Source: Cladopsammia gracilis (Eukaryota; Cnidaria; Anthozoa; Scleractinia; Dendrophylliidae). From it: 64,000 nt of DNA. The notes below the pieces were generated by a model that saw only the letters and a program-made list of their open reading frames with translations, did no database searches and was not told the DNA's origin. The stretch is from contig JAJGOT010000003.1 in the NCBI GenBank assembly GCA_022457155.1, positions 2,345,001 through 2,409,000 of the forward strand, in the 5' to 3' direction. The first letter of the stretch is position 1, and the number at the start of each line of letters is the position of its first letter. This document shows, one piece after another, positions 39,101 through 53,800 of this stretch. The position numbers were made by a program, and so were the translations under genes.

Positions 39101-41732
39101 TTTTTTGGTCTATTATAACTCGCCTGTTCTAAGTGACTTCTAAGTGACTTAGTGGTCCTAAATGACTTTCCTGTCTGTGAACGAACTCCTATGGTGTGGC
39201 CATTCAAACAAAAGCTAAAGAGCGGCCTGGCCCTTCCACATTATCTCATAAAACGTAGAAGACATTTAAGAAACTCTAGTCAGAACAAGCTTATCGAACT
39301 ATCACCAAATAGTGAGACCTATAGGAACAGTTATTTTTGTAGAACTGTTAAGGACTGGAATGCACTACCAAATGAAATTGTAAACATTGAGTCCGCTGAC
39401 CAGTTCAAAAAAGCATTATTCGACTATTTTAATTAGTGATTTAATCTTACCTAATTATATTCTTAAACAACCTATCTTAGGATACTTATTCTATTATTAT
39501 TATTATTATTTTTAATTTTTAAATTATGTCTTGCGTGATGGTAGCCCCTTGCAAGACTATGAAATTTTGAATAAAGGTTGACAGCAGTACTGTACGGTTA
39601 GTTTTGCGATAGTTCGCAAAGATTAATTCGGGAACGTTTTCATGCAATAGTACACTTGAACGTGAAAGGACTTGGAACACTGTACCTGGGGCATAGTGAT
39701 CCCATCTACGTCCATTTCTGTCAAAGACTTGAGGAAGTTTGCTTCAGACATCATTCCCTTGGCTTGTTTCCACGACACCTCCTTGTAGCCACGCATCACC
39801 ACAATGCACTCGGACACCATCTGCACTGCCCGAGGGGGTTTGGCAAATGACCTTGGAGAGGAGTTAGAGCGGTTTTCAAATGCTATGCTTTGCATCTGAT
39901 TGGCCAAAAAAATCTCGCGCCACTTTCTCAACCAATCAGAAGCAAAAACAAAACACATTGTAACTTTCTCCCACGCGTTTTCCCGCGCTTGGCGCCGACT
40001 TCATTATTTGCTTCAGGTTGCTGCCCTGATTGGTTCATTGGATTGTCTGCGTCTGTTGTGATTGGTCAGACTAGTTATTTTGGTTTCGTATTTACGACAC
40101 ATGTGAAAACCACTCCAATTATTACATAATGCAATTTGTAACAAGGCCCTAAAACAATGCAAGACAAACGCCTTTGGAAATGAAAGAATATGCCATATAT
40201 TCTTTCTGGCGAGTTCTAAAGCTAGCAAAGCTGAATACCTACTGGAATTTGAGAACCACTGCAGTGTGGTAGATAAGATACAGCTATTTCAATTAACGTT
40301 GTCGGATGAAAGCTCAAAGCTACAAGCCAAGATAGTTGGAAGCGGCGCAAAAGAAACGTTTTTCCCGCTCGTCGCATCGCTCATTCGTTTGTTTTCGTTT
40401 CGCCGCATCCAACTATCTTCATGCCTGGAACAGGCGCTCGGTTTACTCGTTCGGTCTTGACTTGAAGGCTTTGAGCTTTGAGCTTTCATCCGACAAATTT
40501 AATTGAAATAGCTGTATTCAACAGGTGAAATTTTGTTCATTACAAGCGAAAAATGTTGGTCGCCTTAAAGAGAAACAGTTAAGCAGACAGTTTTTAGTAA
40601 AGTCTTCAGGTGGTTATTTTTTCTGCCTTTAGCCTGTTATTTACATCCCTGCACTGAGAAAGAAAGAGTTAATTCCACCTTGTGGAAATTAAATAAACCA
40701 TCAGCATGCGATATGTTCACTACCTGATCTCAGTGACGTCAGACTTATCTAGATCCTGTAAAGCCAGTTTTGCTTCCTCTAACGCCGGAAGTGCCAATGC
40801 CAGAGCTTCTTCAGCTTCCGCTTTCTCCACGACAATCTCCTTGTTCTGCTCAGCAATCTCTTCTCTCTTGCCTACAGCCATGGCTTTTTTCTCGTTAGCT
40901 TGTTCAGTGGCGCGCTGGATTTCCACAAGCAGTTTCTCGCAGGCTTCGCTCTTCTCCGTCACGGCTACTTTCTGAATTTCCAGTTTTTCGTTCAGTTCTT
41001 TCAGTTGTTCACTGGCAGCCAATAGTTTGCTGAGACCGCCATCAAGACGATGACACTAAAGGAAGAAAGGACAAGAAATGAGAAATTTTTCTCCAATTGA
41101 ATTTAACACATTTTTTATCCAATTTAATTCGTCAGGTCCGTAACACTGCAATACTAATAAGGAAAGAGAAGGCTTTTCAGAATTTTTTTTTAAAATAAAA
41201 ATCGTGAAACTTGCATCATCGAACTGAACACAACTAGTAATATCGGCTCAAAAGTCATTTTAAAGTATCTGCATAGTTCCAATTTTGACCAACATGCCAA
41301 AATTGACTACCTATTATTAGGATTGCTCTCCCTGCCCGCTTCCACGCCTACTAAACAAGCTCACTCATCAAATGACTCACTTGTTCCAAGACGAATTTAT
41401 CCTTCTCTTCCAGTAGCTTGTTGTAAGTGTTGATAAAGTCCAAATAGTTCTTGGGTGTGGTGTAATTAACTCTCCTCAACTTCTGAAGGAACGTTTTGCT
41501 GAATACTCCAACAGTTTGATGAACATACACCACGTGATTGACTACATTATCACGGTACTCATCAGGAATCTTGTCATTCTAGAACAAAAGGTTCGAATAA
41601 ATAAACTCAATCATGTCTAGTCAACAGGCGAATCTGAATTTACAATTACTGATGATTTTAATAATGACGACGATGATGCTGATGATTATGATAATGATGA
41701 CGATGACGACGACGACGACGACGACAATGATG

Positions 41733-41793
<61 letters not shown>

Positions 41794-41809
41794 CGACGAC
41801 GACGACGAC

Positions 41810-41851
<42 letters not shown>

Positions 41852-44800
41852 AGGAATTTGAGCCCGATGTACTAGATACACTTCGTGCAAAGCTGTTTTA
41901 AAAACTCAAAATTCGACAAAGAATGTATGGCTTATTAGCGCTTTTGCCATCCAGCAATTTTGCAGTTTTTGATAACTGATATTATATGATATTATATGGC
42001 CAATGTTTCAAGCTGCAATTCAAACTGCCCTTAAGAAAACTCATAAGTGAAAAAAAAAAGAAAAGAACTTATGCCAGCACAAGCTCAAGACACGGAATAA
42101 CGTTCCCGAGGGTTCCTATCATAACGGAGGTAGGGGAGAGGGAGGGGGGGGGGGGGGGGTCTCCGACGTAACAGGAATTCCGAGTGTGCCCTTTATTTCT
42201 GTCGACCGTGCAATTCGCACATTTGATTCACATCGGCAGTTCCAAAGAGACACAAATTTTACAGTAAATATGAGCAAAACCTTTACATGAAAGGTCTTGA
42301 TGATCGAACTTTTGTCGTTACAAACGAAAAACAGACTTACGTTTTCTCCCAGGAATACGGAGGCAACAGCGTGTAGCGCCTGTTGTGGCCAGGCAGTAAA
42401 CCAGTCAATACTGCAGTTATTTACCAGTCCTGGAAAGTTACGGCACCTTGTCCTCAGGGTCTCTCCGACGGGCGACATGGCTAGAACGATATGTAGATTG
42501 TTGGCGCATTTGTTAACAAAGTACTGCCAAATGGACTCCCGTGCGGGTGGTACTCCGGCTTTGTTTGCTTCGTCACGAACCTGTCAGGGGGAAGAGTAGA
42601 AATTAAATGGGGTTGAAGTTGTTTAGCGACACTTTTACTAGCAATAATTGACAGAACAAGCTAATAGATAAGAGGTACTTCTTTGCCCTTAAACTGTCAG
42701 GATTTGAAGCTGTTTGGCAGACGCGGTATTTTCAATAATTTACAGGTATAAACTAGCAAAGAAGACAACAGATTAAGTAAGGCTACAATCCATTTTTTAA
42801 TGTCAACAAAGTACAAACAGTGTTCCAATTATCTGACCATAACTTGTGTAGTGAGAAATAAAGCATTTCCTAACACTACTAATAGCCCCGTCTCTTCTTC
42901 AGCTTCCTGATGTAAAGTTCTGCATGAAGGCATTTCAGGATAATAGTTACCTGTCCAATAATTCCTTCTTTTTCATCGTCGGGGAAAAGGGCGGGAACCA
43001 TTCCTGACGTCAGCATGTTGTTGATGAGCTCGAGGAAACCTGGGAACAAATTCGCTGGACATTACAAGGAGAACTAAAAGACACCTTAAGATACCCCGAT
43101 TTTTGCTCACGAGTACGGGTAGCGCCATTTTGAATTCATTAAATGATCACGTCAGCGATACCTTCCCGTCAAAGCTACACGTTTTCCCGGGGTAGCCACT
43201 ACTCTACACGTTTGTTTTGTACGGGTAACGATGTCGGAAACGCGGGTAAGTTTTTTTGCCTTTATACCCACTTTATTTGACAAAAAAAGTTTATAGGATA
43301 TTACATAAACACTTTCTTTTTCACTTTGTAAAATCTCGGCGATAAAAAAAACTTTTGGTATGAAAAAAAGGCGGACGAAATTGTACGCTGCCAGATAAAA
43401 AGCTTAAGCTTAAGTTTTAACTTATGCAGCATTTTCTCATTCAGAAACATTTTTCATATCAATTTACGACATTTGAAGTACAGGATGAAGTCCTGAATCA
43501 ACTTTAGATTGACAACTTTGTTTCTATACTTTTAAGGACATTTAGTTCAATCAAATCTTGTAAAATACTGCTAAAATATGCGAATCCGACTTGAATTTGT
43601 TGGCGACGCTTCTCGGTTTTGAGACAGCGCAAAGCATAGTTAGTAGAGGGAAGGAAACATGAACACATGAACTACTGAAGGTCGAAACGCATTGAAATAC
43701 ACTTTTTTATCTATTACAGACCATGTTTAGGTGGCACATGAAACATGTCATTGACCTGGTGAAGGAAGTCGTAAAAGTCAGGCGATTAAATCGCCAAACG
43801 TGCAAGCAAGTTTGAACTCTCGCCATTTGTTGTTGTTATGAAAGCGGCAAAAACTTCAAAACACTGAGTTACGCTTATAAATAAATAAATAAATAAATAA
43901 AACTTGCTTTGTTTTTGTCGTAAAGTGTCTTTTATCGATAAAAATCAGGCTATATTCTCTAGATGTACATAACAGCCAAATGTATCTTTGACCGAATAGA
44001 AATTTATTTAACCACAGTGAGTTGAAAAGTTTTTTCTTGTCAGTTTGCGAGAGAGTATTTTCACTTCGGGTAGTTTCAAGTCTGAGTGTCTCTTAAAAAG
44101 TCTGAAAGGTTTCCCTATTGCCCTCTACATTATAAACAAGTAATCGCATGTTCCCTCGTAAAATTAAGAATTAATATCACTTGTGTTTTCAGAAGCTGTA
44201 GAAATGGCCCGAGTCGCGAAGCATTCAGTAATTTTGCCCTCCTCATGTTGACGCGACTTTTTCACTTCAGCGTACCCGTGTATCTTAACTCGAAACCTAA
44301 ACCGCCGTATCCGGGTACGGCTACCGGTGACTTTACCCGTACCCGTACCGGAAATCGGGGTATCTTAAGGTCTCTAAACAACACGATTAACACGATGTAT
44401 GATAAAGGTTGAAACAACAACAGTGAATAAAAACAAGCATATTACCTTCCTGGGCCACATGAGCATCAGTAAACAAGAAAACCATTTTCTTGTTTTCCAG
44501 CCCTAACTTGGAATAAAGTCCCTTCAAGTCCTCTCTGAAAGAGTTCTCGTCATATCCTCGGGTGAGGGTGATCTCAAACACCTCGCACCCCGCAGAAAAG
44601 GCGCCCAACTTGGTGAGAGACTGTTTACCGCTACCTCCTACACCCACAAGTAGGGCGTGGCCCTTCTCCATGCGGATCACGCGGTGAACACGTGTCAGAT
44701 GTTCGATGGCGTCATCGAAGAGTACAAGGTTCATTGGCACGTGGTCCATGTTGTACTCCTCTAGGATCTGTGTTGAAAGATAGAAAGACGCGTTAATAAA

Positions 44801-47800
44801 TGTTAGACAGAAATAAAAAAGTCGGTCTTGTATGATTGTCCGGGTGAGAGAAGTCCTGAGGAGGAATGTCGCTGGCGACATTGAATGACGTTTCGAAAAT
44901 CCGAGAGGACGTCATCGTTAGAGTCAAGTCACTCTGCTTGTCAAAACACCAATGTCATCCCTGGGGGGGGGGGGGGGGGGGGGAGGATCTCATATAAAAG
45001 TGACGGGGTTACTCGTCGTAACCTTTTAGGGTTAAAAAAATGCGATTTTGGCACCTGTTAGGGTACATTCAGTGTTAAAATATCACCAGTTGTATCTATC
45101 ATGTACCATTTAGGGTAAAGAAAAGGTAACGATCTATCCAATTGCTTTCAAAATCTCAGTGCAGTAAAACTTTGAAGATGAAACAGATTTTATTGCCAAA
45201 TTTTATTGAAAAATTGGCAATTTTATTCCCGTCAATTTTATACGCCCCCCTCCCCCCTCCTAACCGACCCCCTGCCCCCAGCGTCCAACTCCCCACCCTC
45301 CCCTTCATCCAATGCCGTCTCCATGGGTAAGACAAATGACCATTACATATCGCGCGCTCAATTTTTACAGCCCAGCGAGTGTTCGAGTAAAATTTCTACC
45401 AAAATGCTTTCCTCCGCAAAACGCCGTGAACAGTCTAATGAGAAGCAAGAACTGATCAGCACTGACCTCATCAAAAATGGCTTTAGCAGCTTCGTAATCT
45501 ACAACATCCTCATACAGTCGTGGATCTTCAGTCAGCGCGTTACGATAATCTCCAAACAGGATCGGCTCCCTGTTGACTGTGTCCACATAGTTTGTGAAAT
45601 TCTGATCCACCAGATCGTTGACATAGCCCTGCGAAAAGGAAAGAAGAATTGAGCAGGCATAAAAGGTGCAAGGTCGTTGTGATATTTAAATTATACTATT
45701 CTTTACAAGTGACAGGGATTCTCAATTTCTACTTTATAACGAACAATTAGGAAACAAATGTGAAAAAAATACTTTACAACAATTTGAAACTATTTTCCTG
45801 TTTGTGAATAATTGGCAAATGAACCTTGGTACTCTCTGGTTGCCCCAAACCTCGAGTTAATGTAATTCTAACTTTTGCAATCCTAAAGTACTTTCCTGTG
45901 GTACTGTTTATTATGTTGTAGAAGGTGGTTCTAACTTTTGAGTCTGGAAAAAAATCTTAAAGTGTGAACATTCATGTGAAAACTATTGAGCAGTAGTTTC
46001 ATGTTGTACAAGGTGGTTCTAACTTTTGAGTCTGGGGATGAAATCTATAGCGTGACTAGTGACCATTCAACTCAAAGCTATCAAGCAGTACTTTCTTGAA
46101 TTACCCAGTGTTATAACGCTGGAGCAAGTTTAATAAAAGCTGTGTTTTCTTACGAAGAAAAAAGGGTCACAGACTTTCACTAAAATAACTTACACTGACG
46201 ATCTTCTTATCCGACGAACTGATCAGACGGTCGTAAAACACTCGTAGACACTCGTTCTTCCACAGTCGGACAAACTGCCCGGGATTTTCAAACCTGTCGG
46301 GCGTGCTAAGGCAAAGTCCTTGGGTAATGCGGGATAAATCCCGAAGATTGAAAATGTAGTGGAACTTGGAAGGAGTCGGTGGCAAGTTTTGAATGATCTT
46401 GTTGTATAACTCCAGCGTTGCGGATGTGATCTTTGAGGACAACTCTTTAACTTCCTTTTTGAAGGGTTCCAGATGACCGTTCAGGATCGAGAAGTAGATT
46501 TTCGTTAACGATTCTTGCGACGGGAAGGTCACGTTGAAAACGCTGAAGAGTGAGATGAAACGAGGGTCCACTTCATTACGACCACCGCCAGGCTGAAAAT
46601 AAAGGACATTACAGTGAAATTACATGACAGGACTTTCCAGTGAAATGAAATACGAGTAAGAACAAAGAAATGAAAAGGTTCAAACTATTTGGATTTTACA
46701 GGCTTTTCCTATCAATAGTCTAGTATGGAAAATGGGTTGAGGTTGGGGTCTTGGGACGGGGGAAGGGAGGGGAGAATAGATAACAAGTAAATAATATGTG
46801 CGCCGATGTCTTCAAGGTAAAAAACTTCTGTGAGGTTCAGATCATTCATTGTTCAGGCAACCTCGTTCCCAGGGTCTTCTCCTTCCCGTCCCCTGGAGAA
46901 GACCCTGGGAACGAGATTGTTGTTCAGGATGTTTTCTTTACACTTGACAAAATTTAGTCAAGTTAGTCGCTATTTTTGCTTTTCTGTTTTACCCGCGTTA
47001 CTGCCCGCGTTACTGAACTCTGAGATTTCTACCTAAAACAAAGCAATACATGTACATGAGTACAGTTAAATGTCTAGTGAGCGACCACCCTCGAGATGCG
47101 CAAGGATAGTCGCTAAAGGGAGATGGCCAACACAAGAATTTCTAAAAGCATTCGACTCTCTGTCAGCCGATTTAAACCGGATTTCATGGAGGCTGTCGCT
47201 TAGAAGCGACGTTGTTTGATTCTCTTGCCTAACACTTGAGCTGTAAATGATGAGTTAAACAAATCTGTACCTTTCCCATGGCAGCCACAAAACCGATATC
47301 CCTGTAGTTCTTCAAGATAAGTTCCTTGCCCCTGTCGTACATGCCTCCCCTCTCCAGCAGTAGCTTCAGTAATGCTATTGGCTGTTGTGTGCCGTATTCA
47401 TCCACCTGCGGCATATTCATATCGTCCATGAACACGAGCAATCTCTTCCCCATGGGAGGACCGTAAGTGTCTTTTGTCCTCTTTTCTACGTTCGCCTCCA
47501 GGTTTCTTTGTACGTCCATAGATGTTGTTCGAGAGGAGAAATTGATGTTTAACAGAAGCTGGGCGTCAAGAACAACAAATAATGATTATTAGATAGTTAG
47601 CAAAAGAAGGGCTAATGTGTGGAATACCTAACCCACTTACGACATCACTTCGGTTCAGGAAGGTTAACGCAAAAACCGTAAAACTCTGAACATAACCTCT
47701 AGAAAAATAAGCCACCTCGCTGAAACTTAGTAAGTTGCAAATATCCTTCCATAAAAGGGAACCTCCATTGTCAGAACAAATGGACGTTAAATTGTTGGAA

Positions 47801-50800
47801 ATAAAGTCGAAATTTGAAATTTTTAAAAAGCAGGTGCAAATATAATTTTAGTGTACAAATAAGATAGATATAAATATCACCTATTTTCGCTTTCAAATTT
47901 CCCGCGCGCCGCCATTTTGAATATTTATGACGTGTTACGGTTGCCGCTATAGATGGTTTTCACGTTACGTCACGGCGGCCATATTGGTGTACAACTACAA
48001 AAGAATTTTAATGAACTTCTTTTGTTATGTACACCAACATGGCCGCCATGGCCTTTGTCATTTGAGTCCCACAGGACTGAAGGTCACGTGAGTGAAAACC
48101 ATCTATTGTTAAGAATCGAAGTTCTTTTGTATGCAACAATAAGACAACCGTAACACGTCACAAATATTCAAAATGGCGGCGCGCGGGAAATTTAAAGGCG
48201 AAAATAGGCGATATTCATATCCATTTTTTTGTACACTAAAATTATATTTGCACCTGCCTTTTAAAAATTTTTAATTTAGACTTTATTTACAACAATTTAA
48301 TGTCAATTTGTTTCAACAATGGAAGTTCCCTTTAATGACCTCCTTTCTAGTCAGGAATATAAGCCCATAAGCTTTATATGCTTATTACTCTGATACAATA
48401 TGTTTATGGAATTTCTCCAAATTGGCGAATCCTAATAGCGGGACACTGTCCCGCCGCCGAAATAGCAAAATTTATCTAAACTTGTTTCCACGTTATAACG
48501 CCAGATACCACCAAATATACAACTCAATTGGATAAAAATATTCTATAGAGCAAAACAAAAGCAGTAGTTTGGAGCTACAGTGCAGGATTGCAAGGATCGA
48601 AGTGGATTACAGTTCATGACAAACACGTTATTTCAGCCGAGACAGTGTCCCTTTAAAGAAGGGTCAAGCAAAAAAGGCATTAAATTGTATCTTAACTGAA
48701 TTTAGATAATTTACCTGGAACTTAGGGACGGCCTTGGAAACTAATTTTCGTCTCAGGAACTCTGAAAAGAGCGTTTCAAGGGTCTAATTTGAAATAGGGG
48801 GAGTTGCCTCCAAACTACCCTCAAGTAATAACCATGTAATTTTCAAATTTGAGGAGCTGTTACAATATTTTCTTTCAGTATAGCCCTGGCCCTGAGGAAG
48901 ACTAGTACAATTAGTCGAAATATTGGCCATTAATAAATCTGCCCTTTACCCTCAAGGTTTGTAATAACGGCGGTTAAAGGTCAAATCATACGAGACTGTG
49001 AACAGACAACAAGACCGATACTTTTTTGAAATGATTCTGTATTTTGCTCTATAGTACCTATTATTTCTTATCCACATTCACTTCCCAATCACATACCGTA
49101 GAATCCTTGTCCAGGCTCCTCAGAAAATTCGCGGTAGTGGCGGACTTGGAGGTACCAGTCTCCCCCACAAGTACCACAGGCCTCTTAATACTGACCATCA
49201 GCTCCAGCAGCCATGTTGTCCTCACAGTGTCCACAGTGGGAACCAAAATCTCAGAGAACTTTTTCTCGGGGTCGTGGACGTAGTCCGGGATCACGTCCAC
49301 CCAGGGGACCCAGACGAGCTTTTTGGAGTCAAAGTGGTACTCGAATAACGTGGGCTGAGCGCTGGGAATCTCACCTGAGAACAAAAAAAAAAATGAGGGA
49401 GAAGCTATATAAATATATATAATTATAATAATTTGTTTATGAGCTTATTGAGGTGACACTGAAAACTGCTCTAAGACCAAAACCAAAGTAATTACTCTGA
49501 CCAATCACAACAGACGCAGGCAATGCAATGAACCAATCAGAACTCGTAGCAAATGCATGTCACCGGCGCCAAGCGCGGGAAAACGCGTGCAAGCAAGTCA
49601 CGACTTGGCTTTGGTTCTACTTCTGATTGGTTAAGAAAGTTGCGCGAGATTTTTTTAGCCAATCACAAGCGTCGCAATGCAAAACCAAAGCAATCGCTAA
49701 ATTACTTTCGACACTTAATTGAATGCTGCTCTATTTGCTCTCCACTCAAGTTTATAAATGGTTACCAGCAATGGGCAGAAAAGACTAGCATCCTATCTGA
49801 GGGGAGTGGCAAGACTCCTTTCTGCTAAATAGACATTGTTCCTATTCTCGGTATTGGATGGAACAAATGAAAATTCCATTGTTCTTCGCCTCTTTTTATG
49901 GCAAACCTCGTGAAAGTAAAATGCACCAGCGTTAACGGTTATCACTGTAACAAACGAATTCATACCTGGTCCAACAACAGATCCCTCTGCGGGATTCTGA
50001 GGCAGTGAAGCGATTCTTTTGACATACCCATCAAACACAGTCCGCCCAGCCTCGAGCAGGCCTCCTCCTAAAGACCAGGTCAGTGACGATAGGAATATAG
50101 CCTCAGTTGTTTCACTACCAAGGAAGGTAGCGTTTTCTGATGGCGGAAGCAGTGCATCCAGCATTTGGGACAATTGAACAACCTGTAATAATGTGATGTA
50201 AAGAAATGAATCAATGGCCATCTTACATTGTTTTATTTTTTAGAACCACGAGAAATTTTATGTCTGCACTAAGGTACTTTGTCAAATATTACCGGTAAGT
50301 GCATTTTAACCAAAACACAGCAAAATCCCCGTGAGGATGCTCCTTTAATAGGACATTGTTCGGCTGAAATAACTAAATTTCTTTCAGCTTATTTCCAAGT
50401 TATATCGCCAAATGCCACCAAATATACAACTTAGTTGGATAAAAAGATTCTATAGTGCAAAACAAAAGCAGTAGTTTGGAGATAAAGTGCAGGATTGCAA
50501 GGATTAAAATGGATTACAGTTCACAAAATTTGATTTATTGACAGGCGGTCAAGAAACCAAACTTGCCATTCTTGTGAAATTTTGACTTTTCTAACCGCTC
50601 CTGGCCATAATCATGAAAACACGTTGTTTTAGCCGAAATTAAATCCTTTCACTCACCATATTCAGATTAGTCAGAGGGATAATCGTCTTAAGTTTCTTTC
50701 CTATCTTTCCGTCAACGATGCCCTCAAGTATGAGATCAATACAAGGGGGCACATATTTCTCAAACAGTCTATGCAGCTCCTCCCTCTCTTTGTCGCTACC

Positions 50801-53800
50801 TCGAGAACCACACCATTTCTGCCAGTATGGATTGTAACCCAAGTTCTTGGGATCCACGTACACCATACCGCACCGTGACACGGTAGCTGGAGAAGCGTAA
50901 CGAAGATCTGCAACCTGAGAAAACGGTTTAACACTACTTGTCAATAATTTTCTGTTGACCACTTTATGGTTGACAAATTTCTTTTCGTCAAAAAGGAATT
51001 TGTCAAGAAGATCATTCTCTCCAGGTATGAAATGGATTTGACATGAAAAACAAAAGGGTAAAAATGTTTGTTGTTGTTGTTCATTTAAACTGTAGAAGTA
51101 TGTCTACGATTTAAACGATTTATCATTTAAGAATAGTTATTCCTTTTTTCCCGAGAACTATTAGAGTATGGAACCTTCTTCCCTATAAAGCAGTTGCTCC
51201 TTCCACCTTAAGCAAACTTTTTAAAGCAGCCGCTCAGTCTGTAATTAGAGCACTTCAAGTGCCTAGTCACTTGCGCAGTCTTCAGACTTCTCCACTCCCA
51301 ACCTTCCAGTGTTAAGGCGCTGTTACACTAGGCAATATTTCGTGCAACTTGTCTCGCAACAACTAAAAACCGTGCGTTGCGATGCTGCGAGACAAGTTGC
51401 CTGGAGGGTGTTACACTAGGCAATGTTTCTTGCAATTTGTCTCGCCCGACGGTGAAAGGAGCAATTTCATTGGCTAAAGTCACAAAACGTTGCGACACAA
51501 GTTGCAGGAAACGTGTTACACTACGCAACGCTTGAAAAATTCGTTGCGGCGTGGCGAGAATCGTTGCGAAAAGTAGAACCGACTTCTACTTCTCGCAACG
51601 ATTGTGGCAACAAAAAAATCGCGAGAAATGTTTGTTGTGGGGTATGTTACACTGGGCAATTTTTCATGCAACTTGTGTCGCAACAAAATTGCGAGACAAG
51701 TTGCACGAAACATTGCCTGGTGTAACAGCGCCTTTAGTGCAAACTATTTCGTAAGTAAACTACTAACTATATAATTAAAAGCACCAAATGCACTTCTCAA
51801 GGACGTTTTAGGTACACGGGCACCCTCAAGCAAAATTTTCTGGCCCTTCGCAGAAAGGTGCCTTATAGGAAGGGTTCGGTAAGGGGATCCACGCCAGGAC
51901 AACAAAACATGTCTGTCGTGGAGAGGAAACAGGTGTGGAGAGGTGGACTTTACCAGGTGGTAGATTTCTTAATGGCAGCTTCTGCAAATGTAGTGTTCAT
52001 TAGGTTAATTAGTTTGACATCCTACCTCAAACAACAACGCACAGTGTTTCTGCAGCCGAATTCTCTCGCCATTAGCGAGTGTCAACAGCCTGTTGTCATC
52101 CATTACAGAATTCATGTTCTCAACCCACAAGGCGTCCACATCGCTATCAAACACAATGTACTTGCGTTCGTTTTTGTCGGTTGGTTTATTGATCTCACGG
52201 AAGATGCAGGATAGCAATCCATCAGTCCAGTCCCTAGTGACAGGATCCAGTGTTCCATACAGCTCTACTACTGTGCAGGCCTTGGCATTCATCACATACA
52301 GCTTAGTGGCCATACCCAGGCTGAAGGAGACAAAATGCACATAAGCAAGTGTAACAAGTAATTAGGGACCTCAAGCACCATGAACGTTGACGTCCAAGTT
52401 GTTACAAAAATGTGCCGGGTCGGGGAAGCGGGGGGGGGGGGGGGGGTGCTTGTTTTATTGACAACTGATTGTGGTTCTTACCGAGTCTGCGCCTGTGCCA
52501 AGGTGTTAATGACAACGGTCTTTCCACCTCCAGTTGGACCCACGATCATGGTTGTGTGACGTGTCAACATGGTCTCGTACATCTGAACAACTTTATCAGC
52601 CTGTCACGCAAACACACAGAGGATTGAGTAACTATTGTTCACCCTATGGCGAAACATGTTAAGTCTGATCACGAATGAAACATGCTTCACTAGGAAATTT
52701 GTTCACATCAGGCGGCACACTGCGCGAATCATGATCGAAACATGTTTATTCTGAGCATGATTGAAACCACTTCACGAAGTAGTTTTGATCTAAGCCAGAC
52801 GAAACACGTTAGCACAAATGTCGTCTCCTTAGCTTGTTAAACACTGCATCACCCTTCGTTCCCAAAGAGCTTGACAAGTGAGATTAAACCACAAAATCAT
52901 ACAACAGCAAGTTCAAGCTCAGTTTTTTTCGGTTCATGTGTAATTATAGAGATTTTATGAGAGCTTATGCTTCCTTCGTAACACAGTATAAATTATAGAA
53001 CCAGGCGTGAAACGTGTTTTGAAAATAACAACTAATATGAGCAATGTTTAGAGGAATGTTTACAGGAAACGTGTTTCAATGAAACACGTTTCCTCTAAAC
53101 ATGTTTCGGTACTGATGTGAACACAGCATAAGTGTCTGTGCAGTGATTTTGTTTCAGCCAAACGTTGCTTTTGGTAGCAGAGAGTCGCGAATATGGGTGG
53201 CCAAGGTGCGAGAAGAATGTTTGTTGTTGTTGTTGTTGTTGTTTTGTTTTTGTTTTGCTTTTTTTGGGGGGGGGAGAGGGGAAGGGGAGCTTCGCCGCTC
53301 GTGATTATGATTACAGCTCTACCACCAAAACTTTGTCCTCGCGTACAATCCCGACAGCTACGTAGGCTATAACTTAAGCACTCTGTACAATAAAAGGGTG
53401 AAAAAAAAATCAATGTACATATTTTTTTGTCATACCTGATGTGGAAGTAGCACATATTTGTGGTCTTGTAAAACTGACTCCACGGCATCGTTGAAATTTG
53501 GATATCGGACTCTTGGACAGTCGAGGCCTGGAAACAAGTCAGCTATGAGACCGAGGAACAGTGGTACGTCTTCAAACACAAACTTGGGCAAGTTCATATC
53601 ACGCAACGCTCGCATCAACACTACATCCTAAAGATAAAAATAGTAAATTGTCACGCAATTACACCAATGCTCGCATTATTACTACATCATAAGGGAGAGA
53701 TAAAACATCGTCACGCAATGCTCACATGAACACTTAGGGTGCAATTTTTGCACATGACGTCATAAAAATTCAAAAATCTAAAGTATGCGTCCTACAAAGC

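Noticed and set aside
41613..41890. Open frames of poly-Met/Thr and poly-Ile/Val
   Set aside because: They are translations of a gat/gac microsatellite.
42119..42478. 119-codon open frame with a poly-Pro end
   Set aside because: It is the exon t frame read on through its donor into intron sequence and a G run.
53060..53488. 142-codon minus open frame
   Set aside because: Low-complexity read-through of intron (poly-Thr, poly-Pro from repeats). No domain.
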